Shown: positions 53,196 to 62,507, counted from the stretch's first letter. The stretch is 64,000 bases of DNA from CBDBFH01 sp965204775 (GCA_965204775.1 CBDBFH010000022.1:69163-133162); one strand, 5' to 3'. Program-made: numbers and translations. Notes: generated by a model not told the origin, from the sequence alone.

Positions 53196-53723
53196 ATGAA
53201 AGAAAAGATCATGCGCGAAAACCCGCCCGGCCTGTCGCTCATCGCGGCAAGGGCCGAAAACGGCGTCATCGGGCGCAAGGGCGAATTGCCCTGGCACATC
53301 TCCTCCGACCTCAAGAGATTCCGCAAACTCACGCTGGGCAAGTCCGTCATCATGGGCCGCAAGACCTGGCAGGCCATCTTCAGGCGCAACGGCAGTCCGC
53401 TCGACCGGCGGCGCAATATCGTCATGACCCGAAACGGACTCGATCTGCCCCCCGGCGTCCGGATCGCCCGCAGCGCCGGGCAGGCCGTCCAACTTTGCGG
53501 AGGAGAGGGCGAGGCCATGATTATCGGCGGCGCAGAAATCTATGCCGCTTTCCTCCCCCGCGCGCGGCGCATCTACCTGACCCAAATCGCCGCAAGCCCC
53601 GAAGGCGACGCCTTCTTCCCCAAACTCAACCCCGCCGAATGGCGCGAAACCCGCTCCGAAACCCCGCCCCAAACCCCAAAAGACAGCGCCCCCTTCCAAT
53701 TCCTCACCCTGGAGCGGTCCTGA
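53196..53723 (+). CDS. folA: Dihydrofolate reductase
   Basis: Reduces dihydrofolate with NADPH. Motifs: SLIAARAENGVIGRKGELPW (with the catalytic acidic residue a little later in ISSDLKRF), the NADPH loop GKSVIMGRKTW, and the second loop AMIIGGAEIYAAFLP. It is 175 aa from the ATG at 53,196; a later ATG at 53,211 is also possible. Stops 1 base before the SMP-30 gene's start, so probably cotranscribed with thyA and that gene. Confidence 0.93.
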   Translation: MKEKIMRENPPGLSLIAARAENGVIGRKGELPWHISSDLKRFRKLTLGKSVIMGRKTWQAIFRRNGSPLDRRRNIVMTRNGLDLPPGVRIARSAGQAVQLCGGEGEAMIIGGAEIYAAFLPRARRIYLTQIAASPEGDAFFPKLNPAEWRETRSETPPQTPKDSAPFQFLTLERS

Positions 53724-53724
53724 T

Positions 53725-54642
53725 ATGCGTGAAGCCATGCGCGAAATCGCCTCCGGCCTGCAATTCCCCGAAGGCCCCATCGCCATGCCCGACGGCTCGG
53801 TGATCCTCGTCGAAATCGCGCGCGGAACCCTCTCGCGCGTCTCGCCGGCGGGCAAAGTCGAGGTCGTCGCCGAAACCGGCGGCGGCCCCAACGGCGCCGC
53901 CATCGGACCCGGCGGCGCGGTCTATGTCTGCAACAATGGCGGCTTCCAGTGGCGCCGCGACGAAAAAGGCCGAATCTTCCCCGGTCCCGCCGGACCCGAT
54001 TATTCCGGAGGCCGAATCGAGCGAATCGATCCCGCAACCGGCAAAGTCGAGCGCCTCTACGAGGCCTGCAACGGCCTTCTCCTCAAAGGCCCAAACGATA
54101 TCGTCTTCGACGCACAGGGCTATTTCTGGTTCACCGACCACGGCAAATCCTACGGACGAACCCGCGACATCGGCGCGATCTATTGCGCCGCCGCCGACGG
54201 CTCCATGATCCACGAGGCCGTCCACCCGCTCCTGGATCCGAACGGCATCGGCCTCTCCCCGGACGGCAAATGGCTCTACGCCGCCGAAAGCGCCTCCGCC
54301 AGACTCTGGCGATTCCCCACCGAAGAGGCCAAAACCCGGACCCTCCGCCCCGGACCTGAACATTTCGTCGCCGCGCCCGGCGGCTTCCAATTCTTCGACT
54401 CGCTCGCGCTTCAGGCCGACGGCGCGGTCTGCGTCGCCACCATCTACAACGGCGGCATCACCACCATCGAGCCGGAAACCGCCGCCATGCGCCACACCCC
54501 CGCCGATGACCGCCTCACCACCAATATCTGCTTCGGCGGCGCCGAACTGAAGACCGCCTGGATAACCCTGTCCTCGACCAGCAGACTCGTTTCCACACCG
54601 TGGCCCAGCCCCGGCTGCCCCCTTCATTTCCTCAATCTTTAA
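53725..54642 (+). CDS. SMP-30/gluconolactonase-like beta-propeller hydrolase
   Basis: A six-bladed beta-propeller of 305 aa. Metal-ligand residues of the SMP-30 family appear at LQFPEGPIA (Glu), LKGPNDIVFD (Asn/Asp) and LDPNGIGLSPDG. Each blade repeats a pattern such as GAIYCAAADG and GGITTIEPETA. These enzymes hydrolyse sugar lactones or similar esters; the natural substrate is unclear. It is cotranscribed after folA without obvious metabolic connection. The last 11 bases overlap apbC on the other strand. Confidence 0.85.
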   Translation: MREAMREIASGLQFPEGPIAMPDGSVILVEIARGTLSRVSPAGKVEVVAETGGGPNGAAIGPGGAVYVCNNGGFQWRRDEKGRIFPGPAGPDYSGGRIERIDPATGKVERLYEACNGLLLKGPNDIVFDAQGYFWFTDHGKSYGRTRDIGAIYCAAADGSMIHEAVHPLLDPNGIGLSPDGKWLYAAESASARLWRFPTEEAKTRTLRPGPEHFVAAPGGFQFFDSLALQADGAVCVATIYNGGITTIEPETAAMRHTPADDRLTTNICFGGAELKTAWITLSSTSRLVSTPWPSPGCPLHFLNL

Positions 54643-55750
54643 GCGCCCGCGCCACCCGCGCCGCCGCCTGCCGGAAAAACCGGCCCCCCGCGCTCTCAGG
54701 GCGCGCCAGAACCACCGGCGTCCCCGCATCCGAACGCTCTCGAATCTCCGGATCAAGCGGCAAACTCCCCAAAAACGCCGCCTGCACCTCTTCCGCCAGC
54801 CGCTCCGCGCCTCCCTCCCCAAAAATATGCGCCCGGGTTCCATCAGCCTGCTCAAACCACGCCATGTTCTCAATGATCCCCAAAATCGGAATCTCCATCC
54901 GCCGGAACATCGCCACCGCCCGGCGCACATCGGCCAGCGCAACCTCCTGCGGCGTCGAGACGATCACCGCGCCGCGCAACCCCGCCCGCTGCGCCAGCGT
55001 CAAAGGCGCATCGCCCGTCCCCGGAGGCATGTCGATCACCAGAACATCCAGCTCCCCCCACACCACATCGCGCAGCATCTGCGTCACCGCCGACTGAACC
55101 ATCAGGCCCCGCCAGATCACCGCCCGCTGCGGGTCCAGCATCAGACCCAGAGACATCACCTTCAGACCATGCGCCTCGACCGGAATCAGTTTCTTGTCCG
55201 GCGAGGTGCGCGGCTTCGCTTCTTTCAGGTCCAGCATGTGCGGAACCGAAGGCCCGTGCACATCGGCGTCGAGCAGACCCGTCCGCAACCCCGACGCCGA
55301 AAACGCCGCCGCCAGATTGACCGCCGCCGTCGATTTGCCCACACCGCCCTTGCCGCTCGCCACCGCAATGATCGAACCAATGCCGGGCAGGTCCAGTTTC
55401 GGCGGAGGGCCAGGCCGCGGGGCCGCCCGCTTGCCCGGATGCGGAGGTCCGCCGCCCCTCGCGGGCGCAGGGCCGCCCGCCGGTGCGGGACCCCCCGCGG
55501 GAGCGGGGTCGCCCGCCGGTGCGGGACCCCCCGCCGGCGCAGTTAAAATGACGCTGGCCTCCTCGATCCCCTCCAGTGCGCGCAGCGCCGTCTCACAGGC
55601 CGCCCGAAGCCCTTCCAGCTCCTGCGCCTCCCGCGCATCGCGCGCCTTGAGGCTGACCCGAACGCGCGCGCCGTCAAGCGAAACCCCCTCAATCCGCTCC
55701 GCCGGAGCAAGCCCGGCCAGCGCCGCCAAAACCTCGTTATGTCCCGGCAT
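54632..55750 (-). CDS. apbC: Mrp/ApbC-family Fe-S carrier ATPase
   Basis: P-loop NTPase used to assemble or deliver iron-sulfur clusters. An N-terminal MIP18-like domain (residues 1-75) is joined by a Pro-Ala-Gly linker repeat (about residues 70-100, roughly five AGGPAP units) to the ATPase domain. This has the deviant Walker A GKGGVGKSTA, switch DADVHGPSVPHML, and IDMPPGTGDA. The C-terminal CxxC found in many Mrp proteins is absent; the matching position reads ENMAWFEQADGTRAHIFG. Many alphaproteobacterial members lack it too. 372 aa. Confidence 0.88.
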   Translation of the reverse strand: MPGHNEVLAALAGLAPAERIEGVSLDGARVRVSLKARDAREAQELEGLRAACETALRALEGIEEASVILTAPAGGPAPAGDPAPAGGPAPAGGPAPARGGGPPHPGKRAAPRPGPPPKLDLPGIGSIIAVASGKGGVGKSTAAVNLAAAFSASGLRTGLLDADVHGPSVPHMLDLKEAKPRTSPDKKLIPVEAHGLKVMSLGLMLDPQRAVIWRGLMVQSAVTQMLRDVVWGELDVLVIDMPPGTGDAPLTLAQRAGLRGAVIVSTPQEVALADVRRAVAMFRRMEIPILGIIENMAWFEQADGTRAHIFGEGGAERLAEEVQAAFLGSLPLDPEIRERSDAGTPVVLARPESAGGRFFRQAAARVARALKD

Positions 55751-55894
55751 CTTGATCCCCCTTGCCTCGCCGCCAGGACTCGATTATATCTGGCATGGAG
55801 CGAAAGGCGCAGTTCCCGTGGAGGAAATCGGCGGGCGCCGGACGACTCTTTCCCCCTTTCCCCCCAATATCATACGGAATGCGCAAAGCCCCCT

Positions 55895-56995
55895 ATGTCC
55901 TGGGATGACGGACGCGGCCCCTGGAGCCAGCAAAACGGAGCGGGCAGACCCCCCGGCGGCGGCCCGCCCCCCGATATCGAGGAGTGGATCCGCGAAGCGC
56001 AAAAGCGCGTCCAGCGCTTCATGCCGCGCCGCTTCCGCTTCGGCTGGCTCTTCGCCCTCGCCCTCGCCGTCTGGCTGGGAACCGGAATCTACCGCGTCCG
56101 CGCCGAAGAACAGGGCGTCGTCCTGCGCTTCGGCAAATTCTACGCCACCACCGCCCCCGGACTCCATTATCACCTGCCCTGGCCCATCGAATCCGTCCTC
56201 CTGCCGCGGGTGACCATCGTCAACCGGGTCGATATCGGCGTGCGCCTGTCCGAAACCCTCCCCCTCAACCGCGCCGCCCGCGACGTCCCCGAAGAAAGCC
56301 TCATGCTCACCGGAGACGAAAATATCGTCGACGTCGACCTCTCCGTCTTCTGGTTCATCAAGGACGCCCCCAATTTCCTGTTCAAGGTCGCCCGGCCCCC
56401 GGATGCGGTCAAGGCCGTCGCCGAGAGCACCATGCGCGAGGTCGTCGGCAAAAGCGCGATCCAGCCGATCCTCACCCAGGACCGCCAGCGCATCGAAGAA
56501 GAAGTCCGCCGCCTGATGCAGGAAACCCTCGATTCCTATCAGACCGGAATCGAGATCAGCCAGGTCAAAATGCAAAAGGTCGATCCGCCGGGGGCGGTGA
56601 TCGACTCCTTCCGCGACGTGCAGGCCGCCCGCGCCGATCAGGAGCGCGCCCGCAACGAGGCGCAGGCCTACCGCAACAAGGTCATCCCCGAAACGCTGGG
56701 CGAAGCCGCCCGCCAGCGCCGCGAGGCCGAAGCCTATCGCGAGCGCTCCGTCGCCGAGGCCGAAGGCGAGGCCATGCGCTTCCTCTCCGTCTATCACGAA
56801 TACCGCACCGCCGGAGAAGTCACCCGGCGGCGAATCTTCCTGGAGACCCTGGAGCGCGTCCTCGAAGGCGCCAATAAGGTGATCATCGACTCGGACAAGA
56901 ACGGCGGCTCCGGCGTCGTCCCCTATCTGCCCCTCAACGAACTCGGGCGGGGCAGGGACGGCGCGAACACGAATACGGAGAACCGGCGGCGATGA
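55895..56995 (+). CDS. hflK: FtsH protease modulator HflK
   Basis: SPFH/band-7 membrane protein that forms a cage with HflC around the FtsH protease. A Gly/Pro-rich N-terminus, one transmembrane helix (about residues 48-66), the SPFH domain (EEQGVVLRFGKFYATTAPGLHYHLP), then a long coiled coil rich in Glu and Arg (AARADQERARNEAQAYRNK), and a disordered tail. ATG 55,895 gives 366 aa; the frame is open to 55,739 with unrelated text. It overlaps hflC by 4 bases (ATGA). Confidence 0.92.
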   Translation: MSWDDGRGPWSQQNGAGRPPGGGPPPDIEEWIREAQKRVQRFMPRRFRFGWLFALALAVWLGTGIYRVRAEEQGVVLRFGKFYATTAPGLHYHLPWPIESVLLPRVTIVNRVDIGVRLSETLPLNRAARDVPEESLMLTGDENIVDVDLSVFWFIKDAPNFLFKVARPPDAVKAVAESTMREVVGKSAIQPILTQDRQRIEEEVRRLMQETLDSYQTGIEISQVKMQKVDPPGAVIDSFRDVQAARADQERARNEAQAYRNKVIPETLGEAARQRREAEAYRERSVAEAEGEAMRFLSVYHEYRTAGEVTRRRIFLETLERVLEGANKVIIDSDKNGGSGVVPYLPLNELGRGRDGANTNTENRRR

Positions 56996-58092
56996 GCGCA
57001 CAGGGCAGACCGGGAAGACGACCGCCCCCCGCCGGAATGACTATGCGCCTGCGCGTAGCGCTGATCGCCGCCGCCGTGCTTCTGGTCACTCTCTATTCCA
57101 CCATCTTCACCGTTCACCAGACGCGGCAGGCCCTCGTCCTGCAATTCGGCGACCCCCGGCAGGCCATTCAGGAGCCGGGGCTGCATTTCAAAATCCCCTT
57201 CATCCAGAACGTCGTCTATATCGACCGCCGAATCCTCAACATCGACATCACCGCCGAAGAAGTCATCGCCGCCGACCAGAAGCGCCTCGTCGTCGACGCC
57301 TTCGCCCGCTACCGCATCACTGATCCGCTCAAATTCTATCAAACCCTGCAAAACCGCGCCCGAATCGACTCGCGCCTGACCGCGCTGGTCAGCTCCAACA
57401 CCCGCTCGGTGCTCGGCAAGCAGAGTTTCACCGCCGTCGTCCGCGACCGCCGCGCCACGCTGATGCGCGAAATCCGCGATCTCGTCAACGGGCAGGCCAA
57501 CGACTTCGGAATCGAAATCGTCGACGTGCGGATCCGCCGCGCCGACCTGCCCGAAGCCAACAGTCAGGCCATCTTCCGCAGAATGCAGACCGAACGCCAG
57601 CAGGAAGCCGCCGAAATCCGCGCCATCGGCCAGCGCGACGCCCGCCAGATCCGCGCCCGCGCCGACAAGGACGCCGCCGTCATCCTCGCCTCCGCCTATC
57701 GCGACGCCGAAATCATCCGCGGACAGGGCGAAGGATGCAGAAACCGAATCTTCGCCAGCGCCTTCGGCCAGGACGCCGAATTCTTCACCTTCTACCGCTC
57801 CATGCAGTCTTACGAGCGCGCCCTCGAAAGCGGCGGCACCTCGCTCGTCCTCTCGCCCGACAGCGAATTCTTCCGCTTCCTCCTCGACCCCGACAAGCAG
57901 GCCACTAACCCCGCCCGGTCCGCACCCACCTCCCAAAGCCGGCAAACCCCCAGCGCCGCCCCGCCGCCCTTCCGCCCCTTCAGCACCGCAGACAGCATGC
58001 GCGCCAAACTTTGCCCCGAAATCGAAATTCTCGCACAGGAAGATGAACGCGCCGCCGGTGAAACACGCTCCTCTCCAGTCCCCAACCCCTGA
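56992..58092 (+). CDS. hflC: FtsH protease modulator HflC
   Basis: Partner of HflK. A transmembrane helix (LRVALIAAAVLLVTLYSTIF, about residues 19-39), then an SPFH domain (QALVLQFGDPRQAIQEPGLHFKIPF), a coiled coil (ERQQEAAEIRAIGQRDARQ), and the conserved DAEFFTFYRSMQSYERAL segment. The Pro/Ser-rich extension after about residue 310 makes it longer than E. coli HflC (334 aa). Start and stop overlap the neighbours (ATGA), as in a tight hflK-hflC-DUF2065 operon. Confidence 0.92.
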   Translation: MSAQGRPGRRPPPAGMTMRLRVALIAAAVLLVTLYSTIFTVHQTRQALVLQFGDPRQAIQEPGLHFKIPFIQNVVYIDRRILNIDITAEEVIAADQKRLVVDAFARYRITDPLKFYQTLQNRARIDSRLTALVSSNTRSVLGKQSFTAVVRDRRATLMREIRDLVNGQANDFGIEIVDVRIRRADLPEANSQAIFRRMQTERQQEAAEIRAIGQRDARQIRARADKDAAVILASAYRDAEIIRGQGEGCRNRIFASAFGQDAEFFTFYRSMQSYERALESGGTSLVLSPDSEFFRFLLDPDKQATNPARSAPTSQSRQTPSAAPPPFRPFSTADSMRAKLCPEIEILAQEDERAAGETRSSPVPNP

Positions 58093-58277
58093 TGTCCGAT
58101 CTGATCGCCGCGCTGGCGCTCGCCCTCCTGCTGGAAGGCCTCGCCCTGTTCCTGGCCCCCCGCCTCGTCCGCCGCGCCCTGGAGGATATTCACCGCCTGT
58201 CCGCCCCCGCCCTGCGCCTCTCCGGACTGCTTGCCTGCCTCGCCGGACTGGGTATTATGTGGGCCGCGCGCAGCTGA
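58092..58277 (+). CDS. DUF2065 small membrane protein
   Basis: 61 aa with two hydrophobic segments (LIAALALALLLEGLALFLAP and ALRLSGLLACLAGLGIMWA), the typical DUF2065 (YjeT-like) layout. It sits between hflC and degP, the standard alphaproteobacterial position. Function unknown, though linkage suggests envelope proteostasis. The stop is 17 bases before the degP start. Confidence 0.85.
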   Translation: MSDLIAALALALLLEGLALFLAPRLVRRALEDIHRLSAPALRLSGLLACLAGLGIMWAARS

Positions 58278-58293
58278 GCCAGACAGAGGAACC

Positions 58294-58500
58294 ATGACCG
58301 CAAATCCAAAACCATGCCGTCTCCTCGTCCGTGCGCCCGTCATGGTGCCCGCCTTTGCGCTTGTCACTGCACTCGCTATGGCCCCCGCCCCCGATCCGCG
58401 CAGGCTCATGGCGTCCCCGAAAACTTCTCTGAACTCGCCGGAAAACTCTCCCCCGCCGTCGTCAATATCTCGACCAGCCAGGCCGTCCGAAGCCGCGCCG
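58294..58500 (+). pseudogene. degP: degP/htrA-like serine protease, truncated at the genome junction
   Basis: First about 65 codons of a Do-like periplasmic serine protease. The signal peptide (RAPVMVPAFALVTALAMAPA) is read from 58,294. A one-base loss near 58,380-58,392 in a GCCCCCGCCCCC stretch puts the mature start in another frame: AQAHGVPENFSELAGK, then LSPAVVNISTSQAV, the typical DegP N-terminus. Family similarity ends after SRAGP at about 58,495, where the animal sequence begins. The protease and PDZ domains are absent. Both defects could be assembly effects. Confidence 0.75.
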
Positions 58501-58516
58501 GCCCCCGCCCCCGGTG
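58490..58516. other. Bacterium/animal junction
   Basis: The bacterial degP frame is recognisable up to about 58,495 and the animal transmembrane exon from about 58,515. Between them lies CCGGCCCCCGCCCCCGG-type sequence, low-complexity and suited to a false overlap. No repeat, transposon or target-site duplication is seen. Confidence 0.8.
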
Positions 58517-58663
58517 CCTCGCACCTGGTGCCCTACTGCATCCTGCTGCTGGCGGTGGCGTTTTTCGGCGTGCTGGTGCTGTCCTACCTGCGTCTGCCGC
58601 GGACGGATGAGGCCGGCGGCGGGAATCAGCTGGAGTCGGCCGGAGGGGACGCGACCGGTACAG
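58505..58663 (+). CDS. MAN1-like exon a (5' end cut by junction)
   Basis: Encodes ASHLVPYCILLLAVAFFGVL, the first transmembrane helix, then a lumenal start ending GDATG. Donor is CAG|GTGAGC at 58,664, phase 1. The reading frame upstream (PSEAAPAPAPG) could be host or bacterial. Confidence 0.78.
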
Positions 58664-60352
58664 GTGAGCTGGTACAGTCCGCACCGCACCGACCGACAGG
58701 GACATTACTGCAGGCTTGAGGGACGTTTGTAGGAGATATATCACTATCATCCCACGCCTGGCTAGTAGTCTCAGCCGAACAAGCCCGGCTGGGCAGTAAA
58801 GTCTGTTTTTTGTTTAACCCCTTTTCCAATAAGCTAAGTGAGACGCGACGATCAAAAGCTCTCAGCGAGGCAATTCTATAAGAACGCTCACTCATGCTAG
58901 GACAACGTTCAAGCATGAGTCTTTGGCTGTTGTCCTAGCATGAGTTCCCCCAAGAAAGCAGGAAGTGTTCTTCAGTGGCGATGTTCCCGCCTTTAGTGAC
59001 CCGTGCCTTCCGTGTGTGTGTGTGCCGGCAGTGGCGGTGTTCCCTCATTCAGTGATGTCCCCGTGTGTGTGCCGACAGTGGCGGTGTTTCCTCATTCAGT
59101 GATGTCCCCGTGTGTGTGCCGGCAGTGACGGTGTTCCCTCATTCAGTGATGTCCCCGTGTGTGTGCCGGCAGTGGCGGTGTTCCCTCATTCAGTGATGTC
59201 CCTGTGTGTGTGCCGGCAGTGGCGGTGTTCCCTCATTCAGTGATGTCCCCGTGTGTGTGCCGGCAGTGACGGTGTTCCCTCATTCAGTGATGTCCCCGTG
59301 TGTGTGCCGACAGTGGCGGTGTTTCCTCATTCAGTGATGTCCCCGTGTGTGTGCCGGCAGTGGCGGTGTTCCCTCATTCAGTGATGTCCCCGTGTGTGTG
59401 CCGGCAGTGACGGTGTTCCCTTACTCAGTGATGTCCCTGTGTGTGTGCTGGCAGTGGCGGTGTTCCCTCATTCAGTGATGTCCCCGTGTGTGTGCTGGCA
59501 GTGGCGGTGTTCCCTCATTCAGTGATGTCCCCGTGTGTGTGCCGGCAGTGGCGGTGTTCCCTCATTCAGTGATGTCCCCGTGTGTGTGTGTGTGTGCTGG
59601 CAGTGGCGGTGTTCCCTCATTCAGTGATGTCCCCGTGTGTGTGCTGGCAGTGGCGGTGTTCCCTCATTCAGTGATGTCCCTGTGTGTGTGCCGACAGTGG
59701 CGGTGTTTCCTCATTCAGTGATGTCCCCGTGTGTGTGCCGGCAGTGGCGGTGTTCCCTCATTCAGTGATGTCCCCGTGTGTGTGCCGGCAGTGGTAGTGT
59801 TCCCTCATTCAGTGATATCCCCGTGTGTGTGCCGGCAGTGGCAGTGTTCCCTCATTCAGTGATGTCCCCGTGTGTGTGCCGGCAGTGACGGTGTTCCCTC
59901 ATTCAGTGATGTCCCCGTGTGTGTGCCGGCAGTGGCGGTGTTCCCTCATTCAGTGATGTCCCCGTGTGTGTGCCGGCAGTGACGGTGTTCCCTCATTCAG
60001 TGATGTCCCCGTGTGTGTGCCGGCAGTGGCGGTGTTCCCTCACTCAGTGATGTCCCTGTGTGTGTGCTGGCAGTGGCGGTGTTCCCTCATTCAGTGATGT
60101 CCCCGTGTGTGTGCTGGCAGTGGCGGTGTTCCCTCATTCAGTGATGTCCCCGTGTGTGTGCCGGCAGTGGCGGTGTTCCCTCATTCAGTGATGTCCCCGT
60201 GTGTGTGAATGCTGGCAGTGGCGGTGTTCCCTCATTCAGTGATGTCCCCGTGTGTGTGCCGGCAGTGGCGGTGTTCCCTCATTCAGTGATGTCCCGTGTG
60301 TGTGCCGGCAGTGGCGGTGTTCCCTCATTCAGTGATGTCCCCGTGCCGGCAG
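58664..60352 (+). other. MAN1-like intron with 47-bp array
   Basis: Intron 1. 58,664-58,975 is unique, AT-richer sequence with no gene. The rest is the 47-bp tandem array listed separately, which runs right into the acceptor CAG at 60,350-60,352. Confidence 0.75.
58976..60352 (+). repeat. 47-bp minisatellite (about 29 copies)
   Basis: Consensus unit reads GTGCCGGCAGTGGCGGTGTT, then CCCTCATTCAGTGATGTCC, then CCGTGTGT; spacing between successive AGTGATGTCC blocks is 47 bases (59,051, 59,098, 59,145). Units vary by single bases (GACAGTGGC, GGCAGTGAC, TTACTCAG) and a few carry extra GT dinucleotides. Every unit repeats CCGGCAG|TGGCGGTGTT, the same bases that form the 3' splice site and first codons of the next exon. 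Confidence 0.93.
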
Positions 60353-60552
60353 TGGCGGTGTTTCCGATCTGTGGTGAGCCGGCGGCGGACGTTCGCGGCT
60401 GTGTCTCCCGGGATCGGCTGGAGCCGGCCGTCCAGCTGCTCTCTGCTGTCCAGCCTGCACTGATCGCCGCCGCCAGGGACGCCCTCTGCGGACGGCGTGA
60501 GCTGCCCGCCGTGCCGCTCACAGAGCTGGCCGACGTCACCAACTCTCCGCTG
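60353..60552 (+). CDS. MAN1-like exon b
   Basis: Lumenal part: VFPICGEPAADVRGCVSRDR, then a helical LLSAVQPALIAAARDALCG like the family's segment between the two transmembrane helices. Acceptor CCGGCAG, donor CTG|GTAGGC; starts phase 1, ends phase 0. Confidence 0.82.
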
Positions 60553-60837
60553 GTAGGCAGCCAGTGGGACGCGGCGCCCGGCTGGGAGGCAGTTTAAGAA
60601 CCTGATAGGGCTGTTAACTGGGGTTGTCAGGCTATATTTGTCTGAAAACCTGCTTGGAGTTTGTGTGTTTTCTTTTCAAACTCGAACGTAGCCGTCGACT
60701 GCTTTGGGGGACAGGGGACGAGTAGTCTTCGATATTTTCACAAATCCATACAACGGGCACAGGAATGACATTGAGCCAGTCGGCGTGGCCGTGTGTCTGC
60801 TGCCCTGTCTGGAGCACTGCCCCCATCTCCCACGCAG

Positions 60838-61030
60838 GAGGAGCTGCGTGACCTGGCCGTGCTGGTGGCCTATAACCGTCAGCTGGGCCTGCGGACCGAG
60901 CCGGCCGCCGGTGACGGTGACGGTGACGGCGAGACCGCTCTCAGCGCCGCCGACGTCTCCACACCCTGGCTCTGTCTGGCCGGCGCCGCGCTCGCCTTCA
61001 TCGTCAAGTGGGCCTTCACACTGCTGGCCG
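60838..61030 (+). CDS. MAN1-like exon c
   Basis: EELRDLAVLVAYNRQLGLRT, a (GDG)n acidic loop, and the hydrophobic WLCLAGAALAFIVKWAFTLL that leads into the second transmembrane region. Acceptor CACGCAG, donor CCG|GTAGGT; phase 0 to 1. Confidence 0.82.
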
Positions 61031-61869
61031 GTAGGTGGCGCTGTGTCCGCCTCCTCTGTGTCCGTCCGTCTGTCTGTCCTTCTGTCTGTCTGTCCGTCTG
61101 TCTGTTTGTCCGTCTGTCTGCCTGTCTGTCTGCTCAGCGGTGGCTACGTGCTGCAGTGTAGGAAAAGTGGTATCGACATGATCTAAATTCACATAACAAA
61201 TGTTCACGCCGTTAGGTAGAACAAAATTTCCAAATGTGTGCACAAACTGTTTTCCTTTCTCGATTTTGTGAATGGCGGATGAAATCGGGTAATGCCTGCC
61301 ATTGTTTAACACTGTGTGCAGTTTTTTACGCCCTCAAAGTCCATGCTGGCAGGAAATTGTGTTTGCACAAGCAGCTGTGCAGATACCTACAGTATTCAGA
61401 CAGACTAAACATACTAATTCTTTACGGTCAAAAATTTCGCAGAACAAAAGTTCCAAGTTCAGACAAATGGAGAAACGGGCCAGTTTTCTGACCCCGGGTT
61501 GAGCTGGCAGTTATGTCATTACCCGTTGCCTGCCACCGCCTCTATAAACGTCTGCTGTCATTCTCTCTGCTGCGGTGGCGTGTCTGTGTGCCGTAGGAGC
61601 TATCAGTTCTGTTACATCCCACTGGTGGCAACTTCTAGGGCACATTGCGCTAATAGTTCTTGGATATATTGTTATGGATGCACTTTGATCTAACCGAACT
61701 GGTTGGGGACTGGGAACATGACGTTCAAAATCTTACCTTTATTAACTAGTTGTGTGACCCTAGTGCCCCCACCTGGTAGTCCATGCGCCTATCGTCTGGT
61801 GGGCATGTGCCGGTCTCCCTCGCCCGGCGGTGTCTCCTCTCGGCGTGACCCGGCGGTGCCGTTCCGCAG
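61031..61869 (+). other. MAN1-like intron 3
   Basis: About 840 bases, AT-richer than the exons; apart from a CTGT microsatellite near its start I see no feature. Confidence 0.6.
61066..61136 (+). repeat. CTGT/CCGT microsatellite
   Basis: Imperfect tetranucleotide run (GTCTGTCTGTCCGTCTGTCT and similar) just after the exon c donor. Confidence 0.85.
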
Positions 61870-62015
61870 CGTTCGTCGGCTTCCTGCTGGTGCGCGGCCT
61901 GGTGCTGTGGCGGCGGAGATCCCAGCAGCGGCAGCAGCAGCAGCTCTACCAGATGGTGGAGAGCATTATGGACGTGGTGCGCAGACACACGCTGACCGCC
62001 GCCGGCGCCGATAAG
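61870..62015 (+). CDS. MAN1-like exon d
   Basis: Completes the second transmembrane helix (FVGFLLVRGLVLWRRRSQQ) and begins the nucleoplasmic C-terminal domain with LYQMVESIMDVVRRH, matching the family's MYDMVVKIIDVLRSH region. Acceptor TCCGCAG, donor AAG|GTACAG; phase 1 to 0. Confidence 0.87.
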
Positions 62016-62119
62016 GTACAGTCGGTCACCACCTGGGGATCCTCTGCTGGACCGCCGCAGCCGCAGGGGTGGCCGTGCGACTCTGTTGTCTGGTCTCCAG
62101 TCGGGTGTGGTAGCCGTCT

Positions 62120-62507
62120 TTGCCGTGCGTTGACAGCAGAGCTGTGTTTGTCTGATCTTCGGCCGTACGTTGACTGTGTGCTGTCTTGTTTCCAGCCATA
62201 CGTTGACAGCTGTGTTTGTCTGATCTCCAGCCGTATGTTGACAGCTGTGTTTGTCTGATCTCCAGTCGAACGTTGACAGCTGTTTGTCTTATCTCCAGCC
62301 GTACGTTGACAGCTTTGTTTGCCTGATCTCCAGCCGTACGTGGCAGCTGTGTGTGTTTGTCTGATCTCCAGCCCTACGTTGACAGCGGTGTCTGATTTCA
62401 AGCCGCACGTTGACAGCTGTGTTTGTCTGCTCTCCAGCCGTAATTTGACAGCTGTGTTTGTCTGATCTCCAGCCGTATGTTGACAGCTGTGTTTGTCTGA
62501 TCTCCAG
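62120..62507 (+). repeat. About 35-bp degenerate minisatellite ending at the exon e acceptor
   Basis: About ten imperfect units of TTGACAGCTGTGTTTGTCTG then ATCTCCAGCCGTACG. Each unit repeats CTGATCTCCAG|CCGTACG, the exact 3' splice site plus the first codons of exon e. Units differ by small changes (CCAGTCGAACG, CCAGCCCTACG). Confidence 0.88.

Noticed and set aside
59488..59721. Cys/Val-rich open frame in the 47-bp array
   Set aside because: Arises from the repeat unit; not linked to a start context or conserved family.
58976..60352. CRISPR-like repeat array
   Set aside because: Units abut without unique spacers, are 47 bases each, and lie inside an animal intron; it is a minisatellite.
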